A DNA stretch of 64,000 bases from NCBI GenBank assembly GCA_002366565.1, contig DFBJ01000007.1, forward strand, positions 1-64,000, in the 5' to 3' direction. Source of the DNA: Bacteriovoracaceae bacterium UBA3083 (GTDB lineage: Bacteria > Bdellovibrionota > Bacteriovoracia > Bacteriovoracales > Bacteriovoracaceae). Positions 1-7,885 of the stretch are shown piece by piece. The position numbers and the translations under genes were made by a program. The notes under the pieces were generated by a model, which searched no databases, was not told the DNA's origin, and saw only the letters and a list, made by a program, of their open reading frames with translations. Each line of letters begins with the position of its first letter. Position 1 is the stretch's first letter.

Positions 1-1365
1 AAGACTATTGTGCCCAACTGAAACGTTTTGACCTCCTGTTGTATTAAGTCTAGAAGAGTTATACCCATAGGCAGTGTTTTGACCTCCAGTCGAATTGTTA
101 TAAAGTGAAAAGTTTCCAGTAGCTGTATTAGAATACCCTGTTGTATTATTCTTCATTGCCCATCCACCTACTGCAGTATTGCTCCAACCTGTAGTATTCG
201 ATTGAAGTGCCTCATGTCCAACTCCAACGTTCATATTCGTGGTCCCACTATCTGCAGATCCTGTATTTGTACCAAGATATATAGAGTTACCTGCTGTTTT
301 ACCGTCACTCAAATCATCAACAGATTCTGCTCCGCCAACACCTGCAGCTCTTGGCTCCCATTTTGAAGTTGTATTGTTCCAAGTAAGAACGTCGTTATCA
401 CTTGGGGCAGCATTATCAATATCATTACCTTGAATTGAAATTGCGTCAGCATCTTCACAACCAAAACCTGGAGCACCAAAGATCATTCTCTCTCCTGCCG
501 CACAGGATGAAGCATCAACTGAAAATTGTCCGGCAGTTAAATCAAGTCCAGTTCCGGCCGTATAAGTTGTATCCGTGTCAGTTCCTGAATCATCAGTGAC
601 ACAAGAAAAACTTGTTCCATCAGACTTTAGTACTTCTCCAGCTCCACATGTAGGAAGAGAAGTTTTTGCAAAGGCCGTAACAGTTGGATCTGTTTCCACA
701 GATGTTGCTAATTTTCCCGATCCATCAAGTTGAGGAATTTTTCCTGAGGTAGTACCTACATCAACAGCAATTGTTCCTGTTGAAGTAATTGCTCCACCAG
801 TCAGTCCAGTGCCTGCTGTAATTGAAGTTACAGAGCCAGTACTTGCTGGAATACACTTAAAGTTACCTGAGCCATCACCAGCAATAACTTCGTTATTAGC
901 ACAATTAGCAGCAACACCACTTAGGCTTGTATTTACAAGTGAACCTGTCGTTACAGAAGTTGCTTCTAGAGCAACAGTTGCTAGGGGAGTACTTGTAATG
1001 GCCTGAGATGGATATGTTTTAGAATTAGTTTGATCAACAACTTGAATGAAGACTTCTTCAGAAGCAGCGATAGAGTCAACTAGAGTTTGTCTTAGAGTTT
1101 TACCACCAGAACAAGATGAACCGTAATCAACTTCAAAGTGAAATACACCATTTGATAAAGGAACAGCAGCATCATTTACAGTACATAGAATAGTTGGAGC
1201 AGAAGTAACGATATTAAGAGTCAGACTAACAGGGCCTGTAATTGGCGCACCATTAGCAGCGGTTAATCTACCTGAATATGAAATTTTCTCTGTCCCAAAA
1301 GAGAGTGATGACAGTGCCATGGTCATTATGAATGCCATTAGCAGCTTTTTTATTGTATGTTGCAT
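1..1365 (-). CDS. exported fibre-like repeat protein, C-terminus beyond the left edge
   Basis: The reading frame is open from an ATG at 1365 to the window edge (455 codons, no stop). A signal peptide (MQHTIKKLLMAFIMTMALSS, then LSFG) is followed by a beta-sandwich-like region of about 110 residues, then Gly/Thr/Ser-rich segments such as TAGTGLTGG that recur in bacterial and phage fibre proteins. The last 80 visible residues are imperfect repeats of the type NTTGxxNTAxGxxAL, a head/stalk repeat often placed before a C-terminal intramolecular chaperone (peptidase S74) domain, which would lie off the window. It is probably a surface fibre or adhesin. No phage structural genes adjoin it, so I read it as a cellular protein. 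Function is inferred; export and repeats are seen directly. Confidence 0.75.
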   Translation of the reverse strand, partial: MQHTIKKLLMAFIMTMALSSLSFGTEKISYSGRLTAANGAPITGPVSLTLNIVTSAPTILCTVNDAAVPLSNGVFHFEVDYGSSCSGGKTLRQTLVDSIAASEEVFIQVVDQTNSKTYPSQAITSTPLATVALEATSVTTGSLVNTSLSGVAANCANNEVIAGDGSGNFKCIPASTGSVTSITAGTGLTGGAITSTGTIAVDVGTTSGKIPQLDGSGKLATSVETDPTVTAFAKTSLPTCGAGEVLKSDGTSFSCVTDDSGTDTDTTYTAGTGLDLTAGQFSVDASSCAAGERMIFGAPGFGCEDADAISIQGNDIDNAAPSDNDVLTWNNTTSKWEPRAAGVGGAESVDDLSDGKTAGNSIYLGTNTGSADSGTTNMNVGVGHEALQSNTTGWSNTAVGGWAMKNNTTGYSNTATGNFSLYNNSTGGQNTAYGYNSSRLNTTGGQNVSVGHNSL

Positions 1366-1499
1366 TATTCTTTTAATTGATTTAGGTTTTTCATTCTAGT
1401 CTATTCGGTAAGTTATTTATTTTACTTAAATAAAATTACTGTTTATCGTGATTTATATTGATTCTGGGAAAATTATAGGGTTATTTACATATTGCTTCT

Positions 1500-2969
1500 T
1501 TAATTAATTATCTCTTCAAGAGATGATTCAAGTATGTTGCTTGAGTCTATCTCATACTTCGAGCTTCCACTTGTAATCGAATGATCTCCTATCGCGGCAG
1601 GTTCCCTAAAGATTCCATAGCTGTAAAATGATCCACTAAATTCTATATTTCCATAGCTATTGATGACTGGCACAGCTGTTGTACTTTGACTATCAACTAG
1701 GTAGTCGAAGTCTTGTAGAATTATCCTATGAGTAACACAATTTCTTTTTGCCTCATCTATAGTATTTCTATTTGCTAGTATTGAAATAAAGTAGTTCCCA
1801 ATTGAACCGTATTGCATAATATCTGGTTTAAGTGGTGAGGTAATTGTTGCGAAAACAGAACTCAAATCATACAGATCTGGAGATGAATCACCATCAAGGT
1901 CTACACCATAGCTAGCATGAGCATACCCCTCTTCAATTTGTTTACAGTTTAGTGCGGATGGGTCTGTTGATAAATTATATAGTCCATAATCAAATCCACT
2001 ACTTCCAAAGTCAGTTGAATTGATCGCTATATTTGTTTCTTGTGTTGTTTGAATATATTGAACATCTACTACAGAAGACATATTGGGTAATGTTTGATCG
2101 ACTAAGTATGTTCTTGATACTGTGTCTCCGAGAAGGCCTACTGTACTTACACCTACAAAACTTAAGCAGAAGTTTCCATCGGCCGAACCAACATCAACAG
2201 CGGCACTATACGCAGTTCCTCCTGCGCTTGGAGTTGGATCACAGCAGCTTCCTTCAGCTAGGCAGTAGTATATTTCTCCACCGATATCAGAACTTAAACT
2301 AACACTAGGATTTGTGGAATAGTTACCTGCACCAAGGTCAGCACTAACAACAGGTGCTTCTCGTTCTGTAGTGCTTGATGAGCTACTTGTTGAAGTAGTA
2401 CTCGAAGGTTCACTTTCCGAACTAGATTCTTCTTGACCAGAATCACAGTTCGGAGCACAAGCTGCTACACCATGAATATTTTCATTTGTAACTTCTGTAT
2501 TTTGAGTAAGTCCTTTATTTGGTGACTGAGTACTTCTTATATTTCTTCTATTTTCTTGTTGGTTACTTAGATCAGATCTCCGATTATTACTATTGATTGG
2601 GCTTTGTGTGTTACTAAGAGAATTGGAGTTAGAAATATTTCTATAACTAGAGTCTTCCATTCTGTTATCATTATTGTAAGAAATGTTAGTGTTGTTACTA
2701 GAACTAATATCACTTTCATTATTTTGGTTGGGAAGACTTTTAGCCGTTATGCCCTTTGAGTTTTTTACTGAAGCTGGTTTTCTTCTGTTTTGATACTTTT
2801 CTAGTCTATTCCCAACTTTTCTATCTTGAGTTGTCTCTGACACTTGATCTTCATCAGTTGTGTCATCTGTTATTGTATTAGTTAGTCTCGGGGCAAAGTA
2901 GAGCAATGTGGCCGTACAGCCAATTAGTGCAGAAGTTTTTAATAGAAAATTTCGAAAATCATTTAACAT
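1500..2969 (-). CDS. membrane-anchored Asn/Ser-rich protein with FN3-associated-like domain
   Basis: 489 residues. An N-terminal hydrophobic stretch (about residues 10-27) looks like a signal anchor or uncleaved signal peptide. Residues 30-210 are low-complexity, rich in Asn, Ser and Thr with a poly-Ser block, typical of a flexible surface linker. Around residues 210-290 the pattern of a start beta-strand, YSTNPSVSLSSDIGG and EIYYCL resembles the chitobiase/FN3-associated fold seen in exported proteins of this group. Six or more cysteines lie in the C-terminal part, consistent with a periplasmic or surface location. I do not recognise a catalytic motif. It lies on the same strand as the fibre-like gene, 134 bases upstream of it. 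Confidence 0.7.
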   Translation of the reverse strand: MLNDFRNFLLKTSALIGCTATLLYFAPRLTNTITDDTTDEDQVSETTQDRKVGNRLEKYQNRRKPASVKNSKGITAKSLPNQNNESDISSSNNTNISYNNDNRMEDSSYRNISNSNSLSNTQSPINSNNRRSDLSNQQENRRNIRSTQSPNKGLTQNTEVTNENIHGVAACAPNCDSGQEESSSESEPSSTTSTSSSSSTTEREAPVVSADLGAGNYSTNPSVSLSSDIGGEIYYCLAEGSCCDPTPSAGGTAYSAAVDVGSADGNFCLSFVGVSTVGLLGDTVSRTYLVDQTLPNMSSVVDVQYIQTTQETNIAINSTDFGSSGFDYGLYNLSTDPSALNCKQIEEGYAHASYGVDLDGDSSPDLYDLSSVFATITSPLKPDIMQYGSIGNYFISILANRNTIDEAKRNCVTHRIILQDFDYLVDSQSTTAVPVINSYGNIEFSGSFYSYGIFREPAAIGDHSITSGSSKYEIDSSNILESSLEEIIN

Positions 2970-3013
2970 ACTTGACTGCTCGGTTATTGATTTTGTTTAG
3001 TTTAGACCTTATT

Positions 3014-3032
3014 AGGTCAATTGACCTTTTTT
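3014..3032. promoter_or_regulatory. perfect 14-bp palindrome with T-run, operator or terminator
   Basis: AGGTCAATTGACCT (3014-3027) is a perfect palindrome followed by a run of T. A further half-site, GACCT, sits just upstream at 3005-3009. It lies between divergent genes, so no + strand gene precedes it to be terminated. A dimeric repressor site is as likely as a terminator hairpin of an unseen short transcript. Confidence 0.4.
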
Positions 3033-3171
3033 ATAGTATTTTCAGCTACTTGTCTTTTGCTGATATTTTATAAAGTTTAAGAAGTGACAAGACTTAGTGT
3101 CAATTTCGCTATGTTATAACTTGTTAGCTCTGAGCCATGACATTAGTAGGGTATTTATATTTAATATCTTC

Positions 3172-3831
3172 ATGAAAAATCTAACGATACATATTTTATT
3201 TTTAATTCTTATTTCCTCTTTCTCTTTTGCATCAAGTGCTGCTTACCCTGCCCACTGGTGGCAAGAAGTTGATAGGTCAACGGCTCCAGGTTGGGAAGTT
3301 CTTCCTCAGCAAGCAGGTGAGGGAGAAGTGATTCTCTCGAAGAGAAATGAGCTAGGAATACTATCTAACTTCGCTGCAACTGACTTTGTTTATAAGGGGA
3401 TACTGTACAAATCTGTGGAAGGTTTTTGGCAGTCTTTAAAATATCCTGAGTCTGACATAGACCCTAGAGCAACTTATGAAGGGATAGAATGGCCTTACAC
3501 AAGGGCAGAGGTTGAATTAATGGTTGGCTTTTTAGCACGTAAGGCCGGTGGTTATGCCAACTCTAATATGAGAGAGATGGGAATTGATTGGGTTACTTTC
3601 CAAGGGAAGAGGATCAAGTTCTGGACCAATATAAAAGGAGCTCACTACGAGCTGATAAAAGATGCTCTTAGAACCAAAGCTAAACAGAACCCTAGAGTAA
3701 TGGAGATTCTTCTTTCAACAGGAGATCTGATCCTAAGGCCTGATCATATAATGGGTGATGCGCCTCCTGCTTGGTTCTACAATAAGATTTGGATGGAGCT
3801 AAGGTCTGAATTTAAGGAAGAATTTCTTTAA
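3172..3831 (+). CDS. exported NADAR-domain protein (YbiA-like)
   Basis: 219 residues from the ATG at 3172. I chose this start because it gives a clean signal peptide (MKNLTIHILFLILISSFSFA); the GTG at 3097 would only add a hydrophobic extension. The mature part matches the NADAR/YbiA family: LSNFA near the domain start, then VEGFWQSLKYP, and the C-terminal block DALRTKAKQNP, LLSTGD and YNKIWMELR. NADAR proteins cleave N-glycosidic bonds to ribose phosphates or ADP-ribose (YbiA acts on riboflavin intermediates; others remove ADP-ribose from guanine). Nearly all known members are cytoplasmic, so a signal peptide is unusual and suggests action in the periplasm or in prey. It is followed directly by a terminator, so it is probably monocistronic. 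Confidence 0.78.
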   Translation: MKNLTIHILFLILISSFSFASSAAYPAHWWQEVDRSTAPGWEVLPQQAGEGEVILSKRNELGILSNFAATDFVYKGILYKSVEGFWQSLKYPESDIDPRATYEGIEWPYTRAEVELMVGFLARKAGGYANSNMREMGIDWVTFQGKRIKFWTNIKGAHYELIKDALRTKAKQNPRVMEILLSTGDLILRPDHIMGDAPPAWFYNKIWMELRSEFKEEFL

Positions 3832-3837
3832 AATAAT

Positions 3838-3861
3838 GGGAGAGCTAATTCTCCCTTTTTT
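3838..3861 (+). terminator. Rho-independent terminator after the NADAR gene
   Basis: GGGAGA, six-base loop, TCTCCC, then six T. It begins 6 bases after the stop codon. Confidence 0.8.
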
Positions 3862-3941
3862 AATATATAAATATGACACGTTGCATTGCTTGTGGACTCT
3901 ATTTCTATTATATTTTTTAAAAATAATAATGAGGAGTTCCT

Positions 3942-4346
3942 ATGAAGAAGAGAGTTTTATCAATACTTCTATTACTGAGTTTAAACTCAGCTTACGCTAT
4001 ATCTGATTCTGATTGTAGAGATGTGTATAATGAATCGTTTAAAGATCTAGTGAGTGCTTCTAAAGACTTCAATAATGGTTATTCTGATAAGTTTGAGTTC
4101 TCAATGCAAGTTGCTGAAATATCAACTCGTGTTTCTGGCACCCGCGCTATTTGTTTAGCTGTAGAGAGCCCAGAGAATAAAAAGTGTGTTATGGCCTATA
4201 AGAAAAGGTATAAGACGCTTAGAGATCAAATTAAACTATCTTCAGTACTAGTTGGAAACCAGACTGAAGTGAAGCCGAGGTTAATTCAGAGTATTTCCAA
4301 TGAGTTCACTTCTTTGATTAACCGTGTTAAGTGCGGTGACTTATAA
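3942..4346 (+). CDS. small exported protein, function unknown
   Basis: 134 residues with a clear signal peptide (MKKRVLSILLLLSLNSAYA). GAGGAG lies 7 bases before the ATG. The mature protein is mainly helical by composition and carries four cysteines, in SDSDCRD, RAICLAV, NKKCVMAY and VKCGDL, which could form two disulfides in the periplasm. I do not recognise a family. A terminator lies upstream and a promoter for rpsP downstream, so it is likely a single-gene unit. Confidence 0.75.
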   Translation: MKKRVLSILLLLSLNSAYAISDSDCRDVYNESFKDLVSASKDFNNGYSDKFEFSMQVAEISTRVSGTRAICLAVESPENKKCVMAYKKRYKTLRDQIKLSSVLVGNQTEVKPRLIQSISNEFTSLINRVKCGDL

Positions 4347-4365
4347 TAATTAATTACTTAAATCA

Positions 4366-4394
4366 TTGACATCTAGGCGGTCATGAATTAATTA
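4366..4394 (+). promoter_or_regulatory. sigma-70-type promoter of rpsP
   Basis: TTGACA at 4366-4371, 17-base spacing, then TAATTA at 4389-4394, in AT-rich DNA about 50 bases before rpsP. The -35 is perfect and the -10 only fair. Confidence 0.5.
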
Positions 4395-4442
4395 ATATAG
4401 CCTATTTACAAGTGTAATAAAGAGTTTTGTAGGAGTTTATAC

Positions 4443-4691
4443 ATGCTAACAATTAGAATGCAACGTGGTGGCAGAGTACATATGCCAATTTATACTATTG
4501 TTTCAACGGACTCACGTAATCCAAGAGATGGAAAATTTCTTGAGAGACTAGGTCAATACAATCCACATATCGAAGGTTCAGAACTTATCGACATTAAAGC
4601 TGATAGAATTACTGCTCTTATTAAGAGTGGAGCTACTTTGTCTGATACAGTTAGAACACTTTTAAAGAAAAACAATATCCAAGTAGGTTAA
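4443..4691 (+). CDS. rpsP: 30S ribosomal protein bS16
   Basis: 82 residues, the usual length for bS16. The family pattern is clear: MLTIRMQRGG at the N-terminus, YTIVSTDSRNPRDGKFLERLGQYNP in two parts, and IKADRI. It is a component of the 30S body and needed for subunit assembly. AGGAG lies 7 bases before the start. It is followed by khpA as in many bacteria, but rimM, trmD and rplS, which often come next, are absent here. Confidence 0.96.
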   Translation: MLTIRMQRGGRVHMPIYTIVSTDSRNPRDGKFLERLGQYNPHIEGSELIDIKADRITALIKSGATLSDTVRTLLKKNNIQVG

Positions 4692-4700
4692 GTTTTTCTT

Positions 4701-4747
4701 ATTTCTCTTTTTATCTTAGGATATTAAAGAGAAATTCGCCTATGGCG
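4701..4747 (+). other. intercistronic hairpins between rpsP and khpA
   Basis: ATTTCTCTTT (4701-4710) and AAAGAGAAAT (4726-4735) form a perfect 10-bp stem with a 15-base loop, followed by a short CGCC-TAT-GGCG hairpin (4737-4747). No T-run follows, so this is not an ordinary terminator. It may stabilise the rpsP mRNA or set the rpsP:khpA ratio. Confidence 0.5.
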
Positions 4748-4805
4748 GAACAATGTTAATGGAAATGGTATTCCTAGGGGATACCTGTAGAAAGTGAGAG
4801 TTGAA

Positions 4806-5045
4806 ATGAGCGAATTAAAAGATCTAATCCATTACGTTTCTAAATCTCTTGTCGACATGCCAGATTCGGTAGAAGTAAACGAAATTGTAGGTGAACAAAC
4901 TACAGTAATCGAGCTTAAAGTTGATAAGTCTGACTTAGGTAAAGTTATCGGTAAGCAAGGGCGTACAGCTAGGGCCTTAAGAACTATTCTTAATGCTGCT
5001 TCGACTAAGTTGAAGAAAAGATCTGTACTAGAAATTATCGAATAA
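4806..5045 (+). CDS. khpA: RNA-binding KH protein KhpA
   Basis: 79 residues from the ATG at 4806, which aligns with the family start (MSELKDLIHYVSKSLVD); a GTG at 4794 would add four residues. One KH domain with the GxxG loop as GKQG in GKVIGKQGRTARALR. KhpA binds RNA, in other bacteria as a partner of KhpB/Jag in controlling cell division and elongation. It sits in the conserved position after rpsP and is followed by a strong terminator. Confidence 0.9.
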   Translation: MSELKDLIHYVSKSLVDMPDSVEVNEIVGEQTTVIELKVDKSDLGKVIGKQGRTARALRTILNAASTKLKKRSVLEIIE

Positions 5046-5071
5046 TTTTTATTAAAAGACGCAATATAGAG

Positions 5072-5097
5072 ACCTCACTTATGTGAGGTTTTTTTTT
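5072..5097 (+). terminator. Rho-independent terminator of rpsP-khpA
   Basis: ACCTCAC, four-base loop, GTGAGGT, then nine T. It ends the rpsP-khpA unit. Confidence 0.9.
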
Positions 5098-5193
5098 ACC
5101 TAAGTTCTTAAAATCTACCAACTTCCTCTACTTTATTTATCAATTTAAATTAATTTCACTAATAGATTTATAGTTAGGTACTATTCTATCATT

Positions 5194-5568
5194 ATGGATA
5201 ATTCTAATTATACAATATTGATTGTCGAAGACGAAGAGGATCTTCTTGAGATTTGCGAAGACACTTTTGAGATGGAATGTTTTAAAGTTGTGGTCGCAAG
5301 AGATGGTGAAGAGGGTCTAGAACTTTTTCTCTCTAGAGATATTGATCTCATTTTGTCTGATTCAAAAATGCCTAAGATGGGTGGAATTGAGTTATTGAAC
5401 AAAATAGGAAAAAGTCATAAAAATACTCCACCATTTTTCTTACTTACTGGAGATGTTTCTTTATCTGAAGATGAATTAATCAAAAAAGGGGCAAAGGGTC
5501 TCATATTGAAACCTTTTGATCTTGATGAGATAGTAAAGAAGGTAGAAGCGACTTTAACAGAAAGGTAG
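5194..5568 (+). CDS. single-domain response regulator (CheY/Spo0F-like)
   Basis: 124 residues, a receiver domain with no output domain. Acidic pocket in VEDEED near residues 11-16, phospho-acceptor Asp in ILSDSKMPKMGG (about residue 57), the conserved Thr in LLTGD and Lys in LKPFD. It therefore probably works by protein-protein contact or in a phosphorelay. The stop is one base before the start of the SIS protein gene, so the two are translationally coupled; the regulator may act on that enzyme or simply share its operon. No partner kinase adjoins it. Confidence 0.9.
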   Translation: MDNSNYTILIVEDEEDLLEICEDTFEMECFKVVVARDGEEGLELFLSRDIDLILSDSKMPKMGGIELLNKIGKSHKNTPPFFLLTGDVSLSEDELIKKGAKGLILKPFDLDEIVKKVEATLTER

Positions 5569-5569
5569 T

Positions 5570-7084
5570 ATGTCTTATAAAGTTAAGGCCAAGAGCTTTT
5601 TAAATATTTCAGATCAGTTTAAGCTTGGTGAGTTACCAACAGAGAAGCAGCATCCTAAAACTAAAGGTCTTTCAGACTGGACGAAAAATAACCTAGAACT
5701 TGCACTAGAGCGAATTAAAGAAGTTGAGATTGAACTTCTTGAGATGGCCATTCTTAAACAAGAAGAGGTTTCTCTATTCACTAAAGATGTTCAAGAAGTC
5801 CTTGGAAATGGAGGACGTGTTTTTCTCTGTGGCTGTGGAGCAACTGGTAGGCTCTCTCTTGCACTTGAAACTATTTGGAATAAGAGTGGAGGCGAAAAAG
5901 GAAGAGTTATCTCTTTTATGGCCGGTGGGGATGTAGCGCTAATTCATTCTATTGAAAACTTTGAAGACCATCCCGAATACGGAGAGAGGCAGTTAAAAGA
6001 TTTAGGTTTTTGCAAAGATGATCTACTTATTGCAATTACTGAGGGGGGAGAGACACCCTTTGTTATAGGAGCTGTAGAAGCGGCCAGTGAGATCTCTAAA
6101 AAGAATCCATACTTTCTATACTGCAATCCAGATAAAGTCCTAAGTGCAATAGTCGAGCGCTCTCGAAAAGTTATTGCAAATCCTAAAATAAAAAAGCTTA
6201 ACCTTAGTGTCGGAGAAATGGTTCTAGCTGGTAGTACTAGAATGCAAGCGAGTACTATTCAAATGCTGATTACAGGTCAGGCGCTTTTTAATTTAGATCA
6301 ATCTTGGTTGCTGAAATTTAAGAGCAAGTTCAAATCAATTGAATTTAATATTTTAAAAAAGTTTATAGAGTGTGAGAGCAAAATTTATAAAAATAATGGA
6401 GGAGTTGTCTACTCAACTCAAGACCTTCTTGCAATTACTGTTTTGACAGATACGACTGAGAGATCTCCAACTTTTAGTTTGCTACCTTTTGAAGAAAACC
6501 AAAAAAATAATCAAAAAAAATACTCTCTTTGTTATCTTTCACTTTCTGAGGAAGAGGAAGTAGAGACAGCTTGGGAAAAATTACTTGATAGAGCGCCAAG
6601 AGCATTAGAGTGGGAAGAAACAAAACAATTAACTACAATCAATAGACTATATGGTTTCGATATCTCTTCAGAATCACTTACTAAGAGGAAGTCGTATTGC
6701 TCAGGAGAGCAGTTTGAATTTCATATTTACTTAGAAGGTAATAAATTAAATCTAAAATTCAAAGAACTCTCTGAGAGCATTGACTTTGAAGGCTTTGATC
6801 TACTCTCAATACACCTAATTCTTAAAGTCTTATTAAATACTCACTCTACTTTAGTCATGGGAAGATTGAATCGATATAAGAGTAATATTATGACTTGGGT
6901 TAGACCTAGTAATAATAAACTCATTGATAGAACTATTCGTTATATTTTAATTTTATTAAAAGAGAAAAGTATTGAGAAGAGTTATGAAGAAGTCTGCTTG
7001 AAATTATTTGAAGAAATGGAGAGAACAGAGAAAGATGACTCTCTAGTTATGAAAACACTAGAGAGTATATTAAAGTCTACTTAG
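5570..7084 (+). CDS. SIS-domain protein of the MurQ/glucokinase-regulator family
   Basis: 504 residues, longer than MurQ (about 300). The N-terminal half carries the family signatures: LPTEKQHPKT (as LTTExxNP in MurQ), the SIS sugar-phosphate loop GGRVFLCGCGATGRLSL, EGGETPFVIGAV and AGSTRMQASTIQM. MurQ cleaves the lactyl ether of MurNAc-6-phosphate to GlcNAc-6-phosphate; the related GKRP proteins bind fructose phosphates. The EGGET version (MurQ has SGRTP) and the 200-residue C-terminal region point to the GKRP-like branch. Salvage of prey muropeptide sugars is a plausible role but inferred. It overlaps convergent tatA by 8 bases and follows the receiver gene by one base. Confidence 0.8.
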   Translation: MSYKVKAKSFLNISDQFKLGELPTEKQHPKTKGLSDWTKNNLELALERIKEVEIELLEMAILKQEEVSLFTKDVQEVLGNGGRVFLCGCGATGRLSLALETIWNKSGGEKGRVISFMAGGDVALIHSIENFEDHPEYGERQLKDLGFCKDDLLIAITEGGETPFVIGAVEAASEISKKNPYFLYCNPDKVLSAIVERSRKVIANPKIKKLNLSVGEMVLAGSTRMQASTIQMLITGQALFNLDQSWLLKFKSKFKSIEFNILKKFIECESKIYKNNGGVVYSTQDLLAITVLTDTTERSPTFSLLPFEENQKNNQKKYSLCYLSLSEEEEVETAWEKLLDRAPRALEWEETKQLTTINRLYGFDISSESLTKRKSYCSGEQFEFHIYLEGNKLNLKFKELSESIDFEGFDLLSIHLILKVLLNTHSTLVMGRLNRYKSNIMTWVRPSNNKLIDRTIRYILILLKEKSIEKSYEEVCLKLFEEMERTEKDDSLVMKTLESILKST

Positions 7085-7259
7085 TTATTTTTTTGTCTTC
7101 TTCTTTTTTTGCATCATCAGAATCGCTTTCATCCATTCCTTTTTTGAAGTTTTGAATGGCCTTTCCTAATGAGCTTCCGAGTTGAGGTAGTCTTTTACCA
7201 CCAAAAAGTAAGAGAACTACTGCTAAAATGACTAAACTTTCACCGACACCAAATCCCAT
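7077..7259 (-). CDS. tatA: Sec-independent translocase protein TatA
   Basis: 60 residues from the ATG at 7259. AAGGA lies 7 bases before it, so I prefer it to the GTG one codon earlier. One short N-terminal membrane helix (VGESLVILAVVLLLFGGKRLP), the FGxxxLP hinge, an amphipathic helix (SSLGKAIQNFKKGM) and an acidic/lysine tail, as in TatA. It forms the pore for folded twin-arginine substrates. tatB and tatC are not adjacent. The gene lies 16 bases downstream of queF on the same strand. Confidence 0.93.
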   Translation of the reverse strand: MGFGVGESLVILAVVLLLFGGKRLPQLGSSLGKAIQNFKKGMDESDSDDAKKEEDKKITK

Positions 7260-7274
7260 CACTACATCCTTAGT

Positions 7275-7817
7275 CTAATAAATCTTAGACATGTCCATTG
7301 TGTACTTTCCTGGTGAGTACTCGGCAAATCTCTTTGCTTTAATACTCTTGTACAGAGGCTTGCTATTTGAGTAACTAGAGTATGGATAAATAGCGATACC
7401 ACCTCTTGGAGTAAATTCTCCTATGACCTCAATATACTTTGGTTTCATAAGTTTTGCTAGGTCATTACAGATTTTTTGTATGCAGTCTTCGTGAAAGTCA
7501 CCATGGTTTCTGAAGCTAAAAAGGTATAATTTCAGTGATTTACTTTCGACCATTTTCTTATCTGCAATATAATTTATGTATATCCTTGCAAAGTCTGGCT
7601 GTGCAGTTTTAGGGCAAAGGCTTGTAAATTCAGTACATAGGAATGTTGTCCATGCGTCACTTTTAGGATTTTTATTATCGAAGGCCTCTAGTACTTCAGG
7701 AGCATATGTCATTGAGTATTGAGTCTCTGCTTCACCAAGCTTGAAATTTTCAAGTTCTTTTGCGTCGCGTCCTGTGTTCTTTTTAACTGCTTTTTTCTTT
7801 GCTTTTACTTTTGCCAT
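7275..7817 (-). CDS. queF: NADPH-dependent 7-cyano-7-deazaguanine reductase QueF
   Basis: 180 residues, short unimodular QueF type. The active-site Cys is in FTSLCPKTAQPDFA, the QueF signature ESKSLKLYLFSFRN follows, and the HE pair is in GDFHEDC. It reduces preQ0 to preQ1 in queuosine biosynthesis. The first 20 residues (MAKVKAKKKAVKKNTGRD) are a lysine-rich extension not needed for the fold. Divergent from the ferrochelatase-MFS gene with only 68 bases between. Confidence 0.94.
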   Translation of the reverse strand: MAKVKAKKKAVKKNTGRDAKELENFKLGEAETQYSMTYAPEVLEAFDNKNPKSDAWTTFLCTEFTSLCPKTAQPDFARIYINYIADKKMVESKSLKLYLFSFRNHGDFHEDCIQKICNDLAKLMKPKYIEVIGEFTPRGGIAIYPYSSYSNSKPLYKSIKAKRFAEYSPGKYTMDMSKIY

Positions 7818-7885
7818 CTGCTCTTCCCCTTATCGTATAAATCAGGTACATTATGCGCTCTAAATAGTCAAAAAGATGTGAAAAT

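Noticed and set aside
1..250. CRISPR-like or DNA repeat array
   Set aside because: The repeats are protein-level NTTG repeats in one frame, not identical DNA repeats with spacers. No CRISPR array seen in the window.
402..1006. + strand frames in the first kilobase
   Set aside because: Antisense to the long fibre-like frame, which is open across the whole region and has a signal peptide.
1..1365. Prophage tail-fibre gene
   Set aside because: The protein has a signal peptide and no other phage gene adjoins it.
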